From assembly GCA_000023405.1 (NCBI GenBank), contig CP001643.1, positions 1,674,001 through 1,738,000 of the forward strand: DNA of 64,000 nt, in the 5' to 3' direction. The notes below the pieces were generated by a model. That model was not told the origin of the DNA, did not search any database, and saw only the letters and a list, made by a program, of their open reading frames with translations. Each line of letters starts with the position of its first letter. Positions within the stretch are counted from its first letter, which is position 1. Positions 18,270 through 27,274 of this stretch are shown piece after piece. Both the position numbers and the translations under genes were made by a program. Origin of the DNA: Brachybacterium faecium DSM 4810. GTDB taxonomy: Bacteria; Actinomycetota; Actinomycetes; Actinomycetales; Dermabacteraceae.

Positions 18270-18880
18270 CCGGCCCCCTCGCCATCCTCATCGGCCCGAT
18301 GGCGGCGGGCAAGACCAGCGTGGGGCGCGCCCTCGCCTCCCGGCTCGAGGTCCCCTTCGCGGATCTCGACGCCCTGATCGTCGAGGCCGACGGGCGGAGC
18401 ATCCCGGAGATCTTCGCCGCCGACGGGGAGAACACCTTCCGCGAGCTCGAGGCGGCCACGCTCGCCCGGGCGCTGCTCGAGCACCCCGGGATCCTCTCCC
18501 TCGGCGGCGGCGCTCCCATGCATCCCGCCTCGGCGGAGCGGCTGCGCGGCGGTCCCGTGATCTGGCTCGACGTCGACGAAGCGATCGCCGCGCGCCGCCT
18601 CGCCCACGGCAGCGGCCGACCGCTGCTGCAGGGTGAGGACCCGATGGGGCGCTGGCGCGAGCTGGCGCGCGAGCGCAGCCCGCGCTACCGCGAGCTGGCG
18701 GCGCTGCGGATCGATGCCGGGCACGGCAGCCCCGCGCGCGTGGCACGCGCGATCCTCGGCACGCTGCAGCTCGAGCCGCGCACGCGCCCCGACCAGGCAG
18801 CGCATGCCCACCAGCGGACGCAGTCCGCCCGACCGGCGCAGCCCACGCCGCTGAACCGTCCCGAGAAGGAGACCTCATGA
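18266..18880 (+). CDS. aroK: Shikimate kinase
   Basis: A 204-residue P-loop kinase that phosphorylates shikimate at the 3-OH. Walker A is GPMAAGKT (residues 10-17), followed by the shikimate-binding DLDALI and the block FRELEAATL (substrate Arg). LSLGGGAPM carries the glycine-rich substrate loop, and the lid has [10 protein letters not shown]. The last 35 residues are a low-complexity, basic extension beyond the usual 165-175 residues. It starts at a GTG overlapping the aroC stop and overlaps aroB by ATGA. Confidence 0.94.
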   Translation: MTGPLAILIGPMAAGKTSVGRALASRLEVPFADLDALIVEADGRSIPEIFAADGENTFRELEAATLARALLEHPGILSLGGGAPMHPASAERLRGGPVIWLDVDEAIAARRLAHGSGRPLLQGEDPMGRWRELARERSPRYRELAALRIDAGHGSPARVARAILGTLQLEPRTRPDQAAHAHQRTQSARPAQPTPLNRPEKETS

Positions 18881-19959
18881 GCACCACGGTCATCCCCGTG
18901 AGCACCCCGACCGGAGGCTACGACGTGCACGTCGGCCGCAGCCTGCTGGGCGAGCTGCCCGCCCTGCTGCCCGAGCACGCCCGCCGGGTCGTCATCGTGC
19001 ACCAGCCGAGCCTGCGCGATGTCGCGGAGCAGCTCCGCGCCGCGATCGCCGAGAGCGACCGGCAGGCCTTCGCCGCCGAGATCCCCGACGGCGAGGAGGC
19101 GAAGACCGCCCAGGTCGCCGGCTTCCTCTGGGGCGTGTGCGGGCAGGCCGAGATCGGCCGCAAGGACCTGGTGATCGGGCTCGGCGGCGGTGCCGCCACC
19201 GATCTCGCCGGCTTCGTCGCGGCCTCGTGGCTGCGCGGCGTGGACGTGCTGCAGGTGCCCACCACCGTCGCCGCGATGGTGGATGCGGCCGTGGGCGGGA
19301 AGACGGGCATCAACACCGCCGAGGGGAAGAACCTCGTCGGCGCCTTCCACCCGCCGATCGCCGTCGTCGCCGATCTCGACGTGCTCGGCGCCCTGGGCGC
19401 GAACGAGGTCGCCGCAGGGCTCGCCGAGGCCGTGAAGGCCGGGTTCATCGAGGACACCGCGATCCTCGACATCGTCGAGCGGGATCCGGCGGCGGTGCTC
19501 GACGTCACCACGGACCAGTTCCGCGTGGTGATCGAGAGGGCGATCCGCGTCAAGGCGCGCGTCGTCTCCGCGGACCTGCGGGAATCGGGGGAGCGGGAGA
19601 TCCTCAACTACGGCCACACCCTGGGCCACGCGATCGAGCGCAACGAGCGCTACCTGTGGCGCCACGGCGCCGCGGTGAGCATCGGGATGATGTTCGCGGC
19701 CGAGCTCTCGCACCTCGCGGGCAAGCTCTCCGAGGCGGAGGTGGACCGCCATCGCGACATCCTGGTCTCCCTCGGGCTGCCCACCACCTATCGTGACCGT
19801 CAGTGGCCGAAGCTCGAGGACGCCATGAAGCGGGACAAGAAGACCCGTGCGGGCCTGCTGCGCTTCGTGGTGCTCGACCGCATCGGCGTGGTGTCCCGGG
19901 TCGAGGGCCCCGACCCGGCGCTGCTGCTGTCCGCCTATGCCGCGATCACCGAGGAGTGA
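18877..19959 (+). CDS. aroB: 3-dehydroquinate synthase
   Basis: A 360-residue NAD- and zinc-dependent enzyme that cyclises DAHP to 3-dehydroquinate. Motifs present are DGEEAKT, GLGGGAATDLAGFVAA (NAD loop), VPTTVAAMVDAAVGGKTGIN, and the metal ligands E in GLAEAVKAGF and the histidines in NYGHTLGHAIE and WRHGAAV. It overlaps aroK upstream and is 7 nt from aroD, so it belongs to one operon. Confidence 0.97.
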   Translation: MSTTVIPVSTPTGGYDVHVGRSLLGELPALLPEHARRVVIVHQPSLRDVAEQLRAAIAESDRQAFAAEIPDGEEAKTAQVAGFLWGVCGQAEIGRKDLVIGLGGGAATDLAGFVAASWLRGVDVLQVPTTVAAMVDAAVGGKTGINTAEGKNLVGAFHPPIAVVADLDVLGALGANEVAAGLAEAVKAGFIEDTAILDIVERDPAAVLDVTTDQFRVVIERAIRVKARVVSADLRESGEREILNYGHTLGHAIERNERYLWRHGAAVSIGMMFAAELSHLAGKLSEAEVDRHRDILVSLGLPTTYRDRQWPKLEDAMKRDKKTRAGLLRFVVLDRIGVVSRVEGPDPALLLSAYAAITEE

Positions 19960-19966
19960 GGTTCCC

Positions 19967-20893
19967 ATGACCGACCGGACCCCCGGACACGACGAGACCC
20001 CCGCGCCCGGCGCAGCCCCTGGCGGCGTCACCCCCGGTGACGGCGCCCCCGCGGCCGACGACTCCGCGGCCCGCGCAGAGGCGCCGCAGGAGACGGACGT
20101 GCGCCGCCGCACCGCGACGGTGCGCGGGATCGAGCTGGGGCGCGCCCGTCCCGAGATCATCGTCCCCCTCGTCGGCGCCTACGAGGACGAGCTGCTCGCC
20201 CAGGCCGAGGAGGCCGTGGGCACCCGGGCCCGGATCATGGAGTGGCGGCTGGACCGCTTCCGCCCCGATCTCGAGGACGTCGAGGAGCACCGCGAGGCGG
20301 TGATCGCCGCGCTGCCCGCCCTGCGCGCGCAGCTGGGACCGGATCGGGGACTGCTGGCCACCTTCCGCACCACGGCCGAGGGCGGGACGCGCCCCCTCGC
20401 CGACCTCGATCTGGGGATCCTGCTCGAGGCGCTGGTCACCGGCCGGCGCGCCGGCACGCAGTCCGCCGTCGACCTCGTCGACATCGAGACCGCCCGCGAC
20501 CCGCGGACCGTCCAGCGCGTGGTCTCCGCCGCGCATCGGCACGGCACCGTGGTGATCGGCTCCTTCCACGACATGGAGGGGACCCCGCCCGAGGAGGAGC
20601 TGGTGGAGATCCTGCGCGCCCAGCGCCGGCTCGGCGCCGACGTCCCCAAGATCGCGGTGACGCCGCACAGCCCGCGGGACGTGCTCACGGTGCTCTCGGC
20701 GAGCCTCACCGTCGCCGAGGACCTCTCGGGTCCGCACATCGCCATCAGCATGGGGCCGCTCGGCGCGAGCAGCCGGGTCGCCGCCGAGACCTTCGGCAGC
20801 GCCGCCACCTTCGCGACCGTCGGTGCGGGCTCCGCGCCCGGTCAGCTCCGAGCGCAGGACGTCGCGGAGATGCTCGAGCTGCTGCGCCCCTGA
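19967..20893 (+). CDS. aroD: Type I 3-dehydroquinate dehydratase
   Basis: A 308-residue protein. Residues 1-50 are a disordered P/A/D-rich extension; the rest is a class I dehydroquinase, which forms a Schiff base with substrate. Diagnostic features are EWRLDRF (residues 92-98), GSFHDMEGTP with catalytic H201, and DVPKIAVTP with the Schiff-base K228. Many actinobacterial aro operons carry the unrelated type II enzyme (AroQ) here, so the type I form is notable. I chose the ATG at 19967, which follows GAGGTTCCC 7 nt after the aroB stop. Confidence 0.92.
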   Translation: MTDRTPGHDETPAPGAAPGGVTPGDGAPAADDSAARAEAPQETDVRRRTATVRGIELGRARPEIIVPLVGAYEDELLAQAEEAVGTRARIMEWRLDRFRPDLEDVEEHREAVIAALPALRAQLGPDRGLLATFRTTAEGGTRPLADLDLGILLEALVTGRRAGTQSAVDLVDIETARDPRTVQRVVSAAHRHGTVVIGSFHDMEGTPPEEELVEILRAQRRLGADVPKIAVTPHSPRDVLTVLSASLTVAEDLSGPHIAISMGPLGASSRVAAETFGSAATFATVGAGSAPGQLRAQDVAEMLELLRP

Positions 20894-20968
20894 GACCGCG
20901 AGGGGCGCCCGGGCCCACGACCGCCCACCGCGATCCCGGGCCGCGGACCCCGCACCGCTGAGCGCACG

Positions 20969-21820
20969 TCAGCGCTCCTGCGGCCCGGGGTCCTCCTCAT
21001 GCTCGTGGAAGATGCGGTCCTCGTAGTGGGCGGCGTCGACGTCGTCCGCCGCGGCATCGGCGGCGAGGTCGTCGGTGGTGTCGTCGACCACGGGGATCGC
21101 GCCGGTCTCGAGCGCCACCCGTTCCCGCTCGTCCTTGCGGGTGCGGCGCACCAGGCGCTTCAGCTGCGCCGAGGACATCGTCACCTGCCATTCGCTGTGG
21201 GCGGGCAGCGTCCAGCGCCGCCACGCCGCGATCCCCGCGAGGAGGGAGCCGACCGCCACCGCGACCAGCACCAGCGGGGACGGCAGCCGGAGGGCGACCA
21301 CCAGCCACGTCATCATGGCGGTGAGCAGCGCACCGGTCGCGTACAGCGGGCCGCCGCCGAAGACCGCGGGGATCCTCCCCACCAGCACGTCCCGGATCAC
21401 CCCGCCTCCCACGGCGCTGGTGACGCCCAGCAGGATCGCGGGGAGCACGTCGAGGCCGGCGCCGAGGGACTTCGCGGTGCCGGTGGCGGCCCACAGGCCC
21501 ATCGCCGCGATGTCCAGCACGGTCACCAGGTGCCGCCACCAGGCGCCCTCCGCGGAGATGAGGAACGAGAACCCCGCCCCGGAGAGCGCGCAGGTGAGGT
21601 ACCAGGGGTCCGCGAAGGCCGCGGGGACGCCGATGCCGAGGATCAGGTCACGCACGATGCCGCCGCCGAGACCCGCGGCGATCCCGATGATCGCGAAGCC
21701 CACCGCGTCGAAGTTCAGCCGGGAGGCGAGCGCCCCGGCGGCGACGCCCATCACGAACACGCCCAGCAGGTCCATGGCGCGCAGCACGTCGTTCGTGATC
21801 AGCAGTTCGAGGGGGTCCAC
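20969..21820 (-). CDS. TRIC/UPF0126 family membrane channel protein
   Basis: A 283-residue membrane protein on the minus strand with two copies of the glycine-rich repeat of the trimeric intracellular cation channel family (YadS/UPF0126): GFAIIGIAAGLGGGIVRDLI and LGVTSAVGGGVIRDVLVGR. About seven hydrophobic helices span residues 10-205, and the last 75 residues are a charged cytoplasmic tail. The start is taken at the GTG at 21820 (V-D-P-L-E-L). Bacterial relatives conduct K+ in vitro; the physiological role is uncertain. It is divergent from coaE. Confidence 0.85.
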   Translation of the reverse strand: MDPLELLITNDVLRAMDLLGVFVMGVAAGALASRLNFDAVGFAIIGIAAGLGGGIVRDLILGIGVPAAFADPWYLTCALSGAGFSFLISAEGAWWRHLVTVLDIAAMGLWAATGTAKSLGAGLDVLPAILLGVTSAVGGGVIRDVLVGRIPAVFGGGPLYATGALLTAMMTWLVVALRLPSPLVLVAVAVGSLLAGIAAWRRWTLPAHSEWQVTMSSAQLKRLVRRTRKDERERVALETGAIPVVDDTTDDLAADAAADDVDAAHYEDRIFHEHEEDPGPQER

Positions 21821-21881
21821 GACTGCACCGTACGGGGCGGGCGTCACCTGCGGAACCGTCTCGTGATGGCGCTTACGGACG

Positions 21882-21887
21882 TACCAT
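21882..21887 (+). promoter_or_regulatory. Putative -10 box of leaderless coaE (TACCAT)
   Basis: TACCAT fits TANNNT and ends 6 nt before the coaE ATG, placing the transcription start at the start codon. No Shine-Dalgarno motif is visible. Confidence 0.5.
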
Positions 21888-21893
21888 CGGGGC

Positions 21894-22541
21894 ATGTCCG
21901 CGACCGTCCCCCCGCTGCGCCTCGGCCTCACCGGCGGCATCGGCTCCGGCAAGTCCACCGTCGCCCAGATCTGGCGTGACGCCGGGCTGCGGGTGATCGA
22001 CCTGGACGCCCATTCCCGGGCCGTGCTCGACGTGCCCGGCGAGGGCGTCGAGGAGGCGATCGCCCGTTTCGGCGAGCGGCTGCGCACCGCCGAGGGCACC
22101 GTCGACCGCGCCGCCATGGCGTCGGTGGTGTTCGCCGATGCCGCGGCCCGCGCCGATCTCGAGCGGATCGTCCTGTCCCGGGTCGACCGGGAGGTCGCCG
22201 CGGAGGAGGCCCGGGCGGCACAGGCGGGGGAGGCGGTGGTGGTCCACGACAACCCGCTCCTGTTGGAGAAGCAGCGGGAGGGGGAGTACCACGCGGTGAT
22301 CGCCGTGCTGGCACGCCGTGAGGACCGCATCGACCGGGTGGTCCGCGACCGCGGCCGGGACCGTGCCTACGTCGAGTCCGTCATGGCCGCGCAGGTGAGC
22401 GACCTCGAGCGGATCCGCCGCGCGCACCGCCTGGTGCTGAACACCGCAGATCGGGGCACCCTGCGCCGGCGCGCGCTGCACGCCCTCGAGCAGGTGCTCG
22501 AGGGCGGGCCCGGCGAGGGCGAGGATTCCGCCGTCCGCTGA
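21894..22541 (+). CDS. coaE: Dephospho-CoA kinase
   Basis: A 215-residue P-loop kinase catalysing the last step of coenzyme A synthesis. Walker A is GLTGGIGSGKSTV near residues 9-21, followed by VIDLDAHSRAVLD. VVHDNPLLLEK corresponds to the conserved VxDxPLLFE block (here HDNP), and DRVVRDRGRD with MAAQ completes the substrate region. The placement rpsA...coaE-uvrB is conserved in actinobacteria, although here the aro operon lies between. The short C-terminal tail is unremarkable. Confidence 0.94.
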   Translation: MSATVPPLRLGLTGGIGSGKSTVAQIWRDAGLRVIDLDAHSRAVLDVPGEGVEEAIARFGERLRTAEGTVDRAAMASVVFADAAARADLERIVLSRVDREVAAEEARAAQAGEAVVVHDNPLLLEKQREGEYHAVIAVLARREDRIDRVVRDRGRDRAYVESVMAAQVSDLERIRRAHRLVLNTADRGTLRRRALHALEQVLEGGPGEGEDSAVR

Positions 22542-22580
22542 GCGGCCCCTCCCGGCATGTCGCCCGTCGGCCCCGGGTCG

Positions 22581-22586
22581 TAGGCT
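22581..22586 (+). promoter_or_regulatory. Putative -10 box of leaderless uvrB (TAGGCT)
   Basis: TAGGCT ends 6 nt before the uvrB ATG, which again suggests a leaderless transcript. I found no SOS box in the 51-bp gap after coaE. Confidence 0.5.
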
Positions 22587-22592
22587 CGACCC

Positions 22593-24695
22593 ATGCGTCC
22601 CGTCACCGATCTGGTCCGCGCCGAGCATCCCTTCGAGGTCGTCTCCGAGTACCGGCCCTCGGGCGATCAGCCCACCGCGATCGCCGATCTCACCAAGCGC
22701 ATCAACGACGGCGAGCAGGACGTGGTGCTGCTGGGCGCCACCGGCACCGGCAAGTCCGCGACCACGGCCTGGCTCATCGAGCAGGTGCAGCGCCCCACCC
22801 TGGTGATGGCCCACAACAAGACCCTCGCCGCACAGCTGGCGAGCGAGTTCCGCGAGCTGCTGCCGCACAACGCGGTGGAGTATTTCGTCTCCTACTACGA
22901 CTACTACCAGCCCGAGGCGTACGTCCCGCAGTCGGACACCTACATCGAGAAGGACTCCTCGATCAACGCCGAGGTGGAGCGGCTGCGCCACAGCGCGACG
23001 AACTCGCTGCTCACCCGGCGCGACGTGGTGGTGGTCTCCTCCGTCTCCTGCATCTACGGCCTGGGCACCCCGCAGGAGTACGTGGACCGGATGGTGCAGC
23101 TGGAGGTCGGCGACGAGCTGGACCGCGACGAGCTGCTCACCCGCTTCGTGGACATGCAGTACGACCGCAACGACGTGGCCTTCGAGCGCGGCACCTTCCG
23201 GGTGCGCGGCGACACGGTCGAGATCATCCCGATGTACGAGGAGCTCGCGATCCGCATCGAGTTCTTCGGCGACGAGATCGATGCGCTGTACACGCTGCAC
23301 CCGATGACGGGCGAGGTGATCCGGCAGGAGGATCACATCCACATCTTCCCCGCCTCCCACTACGTCGCCGGGCCCGAGCGGCTCGCCCGCGCGATCGGCA
23401 CCATCGAGGAGGAGCTCGCCGAGCGGCTCGAGGAGCTGGAGACGCAGAACAAGCTGCTCGAGGCGCAGCGGCTGCGGATGCGCACCACCCACGATCTGGA
23501 GATGCTGCGCCAGATGGGCTCGACCAACGGGGTCGAGAACTACTCCCGCCACCTCGACGGGCGCGCCCCCGGCACCGCGCCCAACACCCTCATGGACTAC
23601 TTCCCCGAGGACTTCCTGCTGGTCATCGACGAGTCCCATGTGACGGTCCCGCAGATCGGTGCGATGTACGAAGGGGACCGCTCCCGCAAGCGCACCCTGG
23701 TCGACTTCGGGTTCCGCCTCCCCTCCGCCCTGGACAACCGCCCGCTGACCTTCTCGGAGTTCACCGAGCGCACCGGCCAGACGGTCTACCTCTCCGCGAC
23801 CCCGGCCGAGTACGAGCTGAACCGCGCCCACGGCGTGGTCGAGCAGATCATCCGGCCGACGGGCCTGGTGGATCCCGAGGTGATCGTCAAGCCCGTCAAG
23901 GGCCAGATCGACGACCTGCGCGAGGAGATCGAGAAGCGGGTCCAGCGGGACGAGCGCGTGCTGGTCACCACCCTCACCAAGCGCATGGCCGAGGATCTCA
24001 CCGACTTCCTGCTCGAGAACGGGGTGCGGGTCCAATACCTGCACTCCGATGTGGACACCCTGCGCCGCATCGAGCTGCTGCGCTCCCTGCGCCAGGGCGA
24101 GTACGACGTGCTGGTGGGCATCAACCTGCTGCGCGAGGGCCTGGACCTGCCCGAGGTGTCCCTGGTCGCGATCCTCGACGCGGACAAGGAAGGCTTCCTC
24201 CGCTCGCGCACCTCGCTCATCCAGACCATCGGCCGCGCGGCCCGCAACGTCTCCGGCCAGGTGCACATGTACGCCGACCGGGTCACCGACTCGATGCAGG
24301 ACGCGATCGACGAGACCAACCGCCGCCGCGAGAAGCAGATCGCGTACAACACCGAGCACGGCATCGACCCGACCCCGCTGCGCAAGCGCATCGCGGATGT
24401 CACCGACATGCTCGCCCGGGAGGACATCGACACCGACACGCTGATGGCCACCGACTACCGCTCCGGCAAGGACCGCGTGGCAGCGGACCGGGCGCGAGCG
24501 AACTCGGTGGACTCGATGCAGGGCCGCAAGGTGGACCTCGGCGAGGACCCGGTGGGTGCGCTCACCGGCATGATCGACGAGATGACCGCGCAGATGCACC
24601 AGGCCGCCGAGTCGCTGAACTTCGAGGTCGCGGCCCGGCTGCGTGACGAGGTGCAGGAGCTGAAGAAGGAGCTGCGCGCCGTGCAGCGCTCCTGA
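22593..24695 (+). CDS. uvrB: Excinuclease ABC subunit B
   Basis: A 700-residue helicase-like damage-verification subunit of nucleotide excision repair. Walker A is [10 protein letters not shown], the beta-hairpin region has [21 protein letters not shown], the DEAD-like box is VIDESHVT, and helicase motifs V/VI are [14 protein letters not shown] and [11 protein letters not shown]-terminal UVR motif for UvrC binding ends the protein ([20 protein letters not shown]). It stands alone, with uvrA-uvrC 6 kb downstream. Confidence 0.98.
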   Translation: MRPVTDLVRAEHPFEVVSEYRPSGDQPTAIADLTKRINDGEQDVVLLGATGTGKSATTAWLIEQVQRPTLVMAHNKTLAAQLASEFRELLPHNAVEYFVSYYDYYQPEAYVPQSDTYIEKDSSINAEVERLRHSATNSLLTRRDVVVVSSVSCIYGLGTPQEYVDRMVQLEVGDELDRDELLTRFVDMQYDRNDVAFERGTFRVRGDTVEIIPMYEELAIRIEFFGDEIDALYTLHPMTGEVIRQEDHIHIFPASHYVAGPERLARAIGTIEEELAERLEELETQNKLLEAQRLRMRTTHDLEMLRQMGSTNGVENYSRHLDGRAPGTAPNTLMDYFPEDFLLVIDESHVTVPQIGAMYEGDRSRKRTLVDFGFRLPSALDNRPLTFSEFTERTGQTVYLSATPAEYELNRAHGVVEQIIRPTGLVDPEVIVKPVKGQIDDLREEIEKRVQRDERVLVTTLTKRMAEDLTDFLLENGVRVQYLHSDVDTLRRIELLRSLRQGEYDVLVGINLLREGLDLPEVSLVAILDADKEGFLRSRTSLIQTIGRAARNVSGQVHMYADRVTDSMQDAIDETNRRREKQIAYNTEHGIDPTPLRKRIADVTDMLAREDIDTDTLMATDYRSGKDRVAADRARANSVDSMQGRKVDLGEDPVGALTGMIDEMTAQMHQAAESLNFEVAARLRDEVQELKKELRAVQRS

Positions 24696-24707
24696 GGCGC
24701 GCGCCGG

Positions 24708-25196
24708 TCACTGCCCGTCGGTGCTCTCGACAGCGGTGCCGTCATCCCTCGTCGGCGCCGCCCGCTCCCAGCTCTCGACCGGTCCCGGCACCACGGAGAA
24801 CACGGGATGGACCTCCGGGCCGGACAGCGCCGCCTCGTGCTCCCACCGCTCCGGGCTGCGTGCGGCGAGTTTGGCCAGCAGATGCTGCCACTCCAGCTCG
24901 ACCTGGCCCTCGGTGACCGGGATCGGTGCGAGGCCCGCAGCGTCCCCGGGGCGCTGAGCGATGCGGCTCGCGTCGAAGCGGTAGCCGCGGGCGGCGGCGT
25001 CCTGGGCGAGGGTCTCGAGGTACGCGCCGACGGCGGCGAGCGGCTCCGGATGCGCCCGGAACCGCTCGAGCTGCGGGTGTGCGCGATAGCCCTGGGTGCG
25101 GCCCGCGAGGACCGCCTGGGCCAGCAGCGACTCGCGCCAGCACCCCGTCAGGCCCTGGCGATCGAGGTGACGGGGATGCAGGGACCAGAGGCGCAT
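24708..25196 (-). CDS. Pyrimidine dimer DNA glycosylase-like protein (endonuclease V family)
   Basis: A 162-residue protein on the minus strand, convergent with uvrB. The N-terminus MRLWSLHPRHLDRQGL followed by WRESLLAQAVL, GRTQGYRAHPQLERF and a C-terminal HPVFSV matches the MSMEG_6728/Pyr_excise family related to T4 endonuclease V, which cuts at UV pyrimidine dimers. I chose the ATG at 25196 because it gives the conserved start; the frame extends upstream without support. Its place beside uvrB fits a second UV-repair route (inference). Enzymatic activity of this cellular family is not well established to my knowledge. Confidence 0.7.
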   Translation of the reverse strand: MRLWSLHPRHLDRQGLTGCWRESLLAQAVLAGRTQGYRAHPQLERFRAHPEPLAAVGAYLETLAQDAAARGYRFDASRIAQRPGDAAGLAPIPVTEGQVELEWQHLLAKLAARSPERWEHEAALSGPEVHPVFSVVPGPVESWERAAPTRDDGTAVESTDGQ

Positions 25197-25352
25197 GCCG
25201 CCCATCCTCCCGCACGATCCTCCCGGATGCCCGATGCCGCGGAGACCGCCACCCTCCGGATCCTTCGCCGGCCGAGGCCGGGACCGCGGCCGGGACCGCA
25301 TCCCGGGCGGGTGCACGAGAACCCGGCCGGAGGAGGTGTGATAGCAAGGAGC

Positions 25353-25601
25353 ATGGCTGTTCGATGGACATCGCTGCCCACGTGGAAGCAGCAGAGCATG
25401 CTGGGGCTCGGGTTCCTGCTGCTCGGCGTGCTCGTCACCGTCGCGGAGAGGTCGAGCGCCTCGGCCACCCTCATAGGGCTCGGACCGGGGACCGTCGTGG
25501 GCAGTCTCGTGGTCCTCGTGGCCGCCGCCGTGTCCTGGCAGACGGAACGCGGCAGCGCGCAGGACGCCATCCGACAGGACGACAGCGGGCAGGACGGCTA
25601 G
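25353..25601 (+). CDS. Small two-helix membrane protein, unknown
   Basis: An 82-residue protein with two hydrophobic helices at about residues 16-33 and 41-62 and a hydrophilic, glutamine- and aspartate-rich tail. The ATG is preceded directly by AAGGAG at 25346-25351. Its stop codon TAG (25599-25601) lies inside the 6-bp target duplication of the IS element that follows, so the insertion left the protein intact. Before insertion the Nudix gene would have started 20 nt after this stop, so the two were probably co-transcribed. I do not recognise a family. Confidence 0.65.
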   Translation: MAVRWTSLPTWKQQSMLGLGFLLLGVLVTVAERSSASATLIGLGPGTVVGSLVVLVAAAVSWQTERGSAQDAIRQDDSGQDG

Positions 25602-25602
25602 G
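25597..25602. repeat. IS481 target-site duplication, left copy (GCTAGG)
   Basis: GCTAGG directly abuts the left inverted repeat and is repeated at 26712-26717. It matches the NCTAGN target consensus known for IS481. This copy holds the TAG stop of the small membrane gene. Confidence 0.9.
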
Positions 25603-26711
25603 TGTGATGTCCAGGGAGGTTGTACCGCCGCGAGGCGGTGAGTCGGGATGACAAGGGAAGACCCCCGGTAGTGAAGTGGAGCTGTCTAGTTCACCGCTTC
25701 TCACACCGGAGGTCTTCGTGTCCCACGCTAACGCGGTTCTTACTCCACGCACGCGCTTGCGGCTTGCGAGGTTGGTCGTCGAGGACCGTTGGACGTACTC
25801 GGCGGCGGCCAAAATGTTCATGGTCGCTCCGCGAACAGCCAGGAAATGGGCCGAGAGATACCGGGCCGAGGGCCTCGATGGAATGGCCGACCGCAGCTCG
25901 CGTCCCCGCACCAGCCCAAGCAAGACTTCTTCGGCTGTAGTGCGTCGCATCGTGGCGTTACGCTGGCGGAAACGGCTTGGACCAGTGCAGATCGCCGGCC
26001 GGCTCGGTGTGCCTGCCTCGACTGTGCATGCCGTCCTAGTGCGTTGCCGGATCAACAAGCTCACCTACATCGACCGCGTCACGGGAGAACCGCTGCGCCG
26101 CTACGAGCACCCCTACCCAGGCTCGTTGATCCACGTCGACGTCACGAAGTTCGGCAACATCCCTGATGGTGGCGGGCACAGATTCGTCGGCCGCCAGCAG
26201 GGCAAATTGCACTCCCGCGCGACCGCGCACCGCACGGGCGAGCGCGGCAAGGACTATCGCCCCCGGATCGGCACGGCCTACGTCCACACCGTGATCGATG
26301 ACCACTCCCGGGGGGCCTATGCAGAGATCTGTGCTGACGAGAAGGCCGCGACCGCGATCGGAGTCCTTCGCCGGGCGACTGCATGGTTCGCCGACCGGGG
26401 CGTTGTGGTCGAGCGAGTTCTCTCTGACAACGGCTCCTGCTACCGCGCCAGGAAATGGCGAGATGCATGCGCTGAGCTGGGCATAAAGCACAAGAGAACA
26501 CGACCCTACCGGCCCCAGACCAACGGCAAAATCGAGCGTTTCCACCGGACTTTGGGTGATGGCTGGGCCTACGCGCAGTTCTATACCTCCACCGCACAGC
26601 GCGATGAAGCCCTACTCGGATGGCTGCACTTCTACAATCACCACCGAGCCCACTCCGCCATCGGAGGCCAGCCACCAGTCAGAAGACTGACCAACCTCCC
26701 TGGACATCACA
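25603..26711 (+). mobile_element. IS481-family insertion sequence, complete
   Basis: A 1109-bp element with perfect 20-bp terminal inverted repeats (25603-25622 and 26692-26711; the outer ends read TGTGATGTCC...GGACATCACA) and a 6-bp direct repeat GCTAGG on both sides. It carries one intact transposase. The base composition is visibly less G+C-rich than the flanking genes, a sign of horizontal origin. The intact ends and exact target duplication suggest a recent insertion. It separates the 82-residue membrane gene from a Nudix gene. Confidence 0.95.
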
Positions 26712-26716
26712 GCTAG
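25718..26716 (+). CDS. IS481-family transposase
   Basis: A 332-residue DDE transposase. Residues about 15-110 form helix-turn-helix domains (TYSAAAKMFMVAPRTARKW and LGVPASTVHAVL), and the integrase core has D141 in HVDVTKFG, D237 in VLSDNG and E273 in TNGKIERFHRTL. The GTG at 25718 follows GGAGG at 25708-25712 with 5-nt spacing, so it is preferred to the upstream in-frame ATG. The stop TAG (26714-26716) is not in the element: it comes from the GCTAGG target duplication just outside the right inverted repeat. The protein appears full length and potentially active. Confidence 0.95.
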   Translation: MSHANAVLTPRTRLRLARLVVEDRWTYSAAAKMFMVAPRTARKWAERYRAEGLDGMADRSSRPRTSPSKTSSAVVRRIVALRWRKRLGPVQIAGRLGVPASTVHAVLVRCRINKLTYIDRVTGEPLRRYEHPYPGSLIHVDVTKFGNIPDGGGHRFVGRQQGKLHSRATAHRTGERGKDYRPRIGTAYVHTVIDDHSRGAYAEICADEKAATAIGVLRRATAWFADRGVVVERVLSDNGSCYRARKWRDACAELGIKHKRTRPYRPQTNGKIERFHRTLGDGWAYAQFYTSTAQRDEALLGWLHFYNHHRAHSAIGGQPPVRRLTNLPGHHS

Positions 26717-26717
26717 G
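26712..26717. repeat. IS481 target-site duplication, right copy (GCTAGG)
   Basis: Second copy of the 6-bp direct repeat. It supplies the stop codon of the transposase. Confidence 0.9.
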
Positions 26718-26721
26718 CGCC

Positions 26722-27201
26722 GTGTCGAGCGGACGCGCGGTGAGCGCGCTCCTCACGGCCGGACACCGGGTGCGCCGGCTCTGGTGGCGCGCGCGGAAGC
26801 CGCAGACCTTCGGGGTCAAGGTGCTCCTCCTCCATCCCGAGGATCCGGACCGGGTCCTCGCGGTCCGCCACTCCTACATCGACCACGACCGGTGGGGGCT
26901 CCCCGGGGGCCGCTGCCGCCCCTGGCGCGAGAGCGCCCACGCCGCGGCTCGACGGGAGGTGAGGGAGGAGCTGGACCTGAGAATCAGCGGGGAGCTCTGG
27001 GAGCTGGCCACCGCGCAGAGCACACTCGAAGGGAAGCGGGACACGATCACGCTCCTGGCGGGCACCGCCGCTGCGCCGACCGTGCGCACCTCGATCGAGC
27101 TGCGAGACGCCCGCTGGACGCGCACCGATCTGAGCGATCTGCCGCCCGGTGACCCGGTCTCGCGATGGCTCCGCCGGGCCCTCGCCGTGCCTCGCGCGTG
27201 A
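26722..27201 (+). CDS. Nudix hydrolase
   Basis: A 159-residue Nudix-fold protein. The Nudix box is recognisable as GGRCRPWRE-ESAHAAARREVREELDL, with the catalytic REVREE intact, but it has one extra residue between Gly and the first Glu and Asp in place of the later Gly. I chose the GTG at 26722, 5 nt after the IS target duplication; the frame is open into the IS, but those residues would be IS-encoded. The IS has moved the gene away from its probable operon partner, and reading from the IS may now drive it. The substrate (a nucleoside diphosphate-X) is unknown. Confidence 0.75.
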   Translation: MSSGRAVSALLTAGHRVRRLWWRARKPQTFGVKVLLLHPEDPDRVLAVRHSYIDHDRWGLPGGRCRPWRESAHAAARREVREELDLRISGELWELATAQSTLEGKRDTITLLAGTAAAPTVRTSIELRDARWTRTDLSDLPPGDPVSRWLRRALAVPRA

Positions 27202-27274
27202 CCGCGCATCGGCGCCGAGAGATCATCCGCCCGATCACCGACGATCGTCGCTCCGCATGGGCGGCCGCGCTCGG

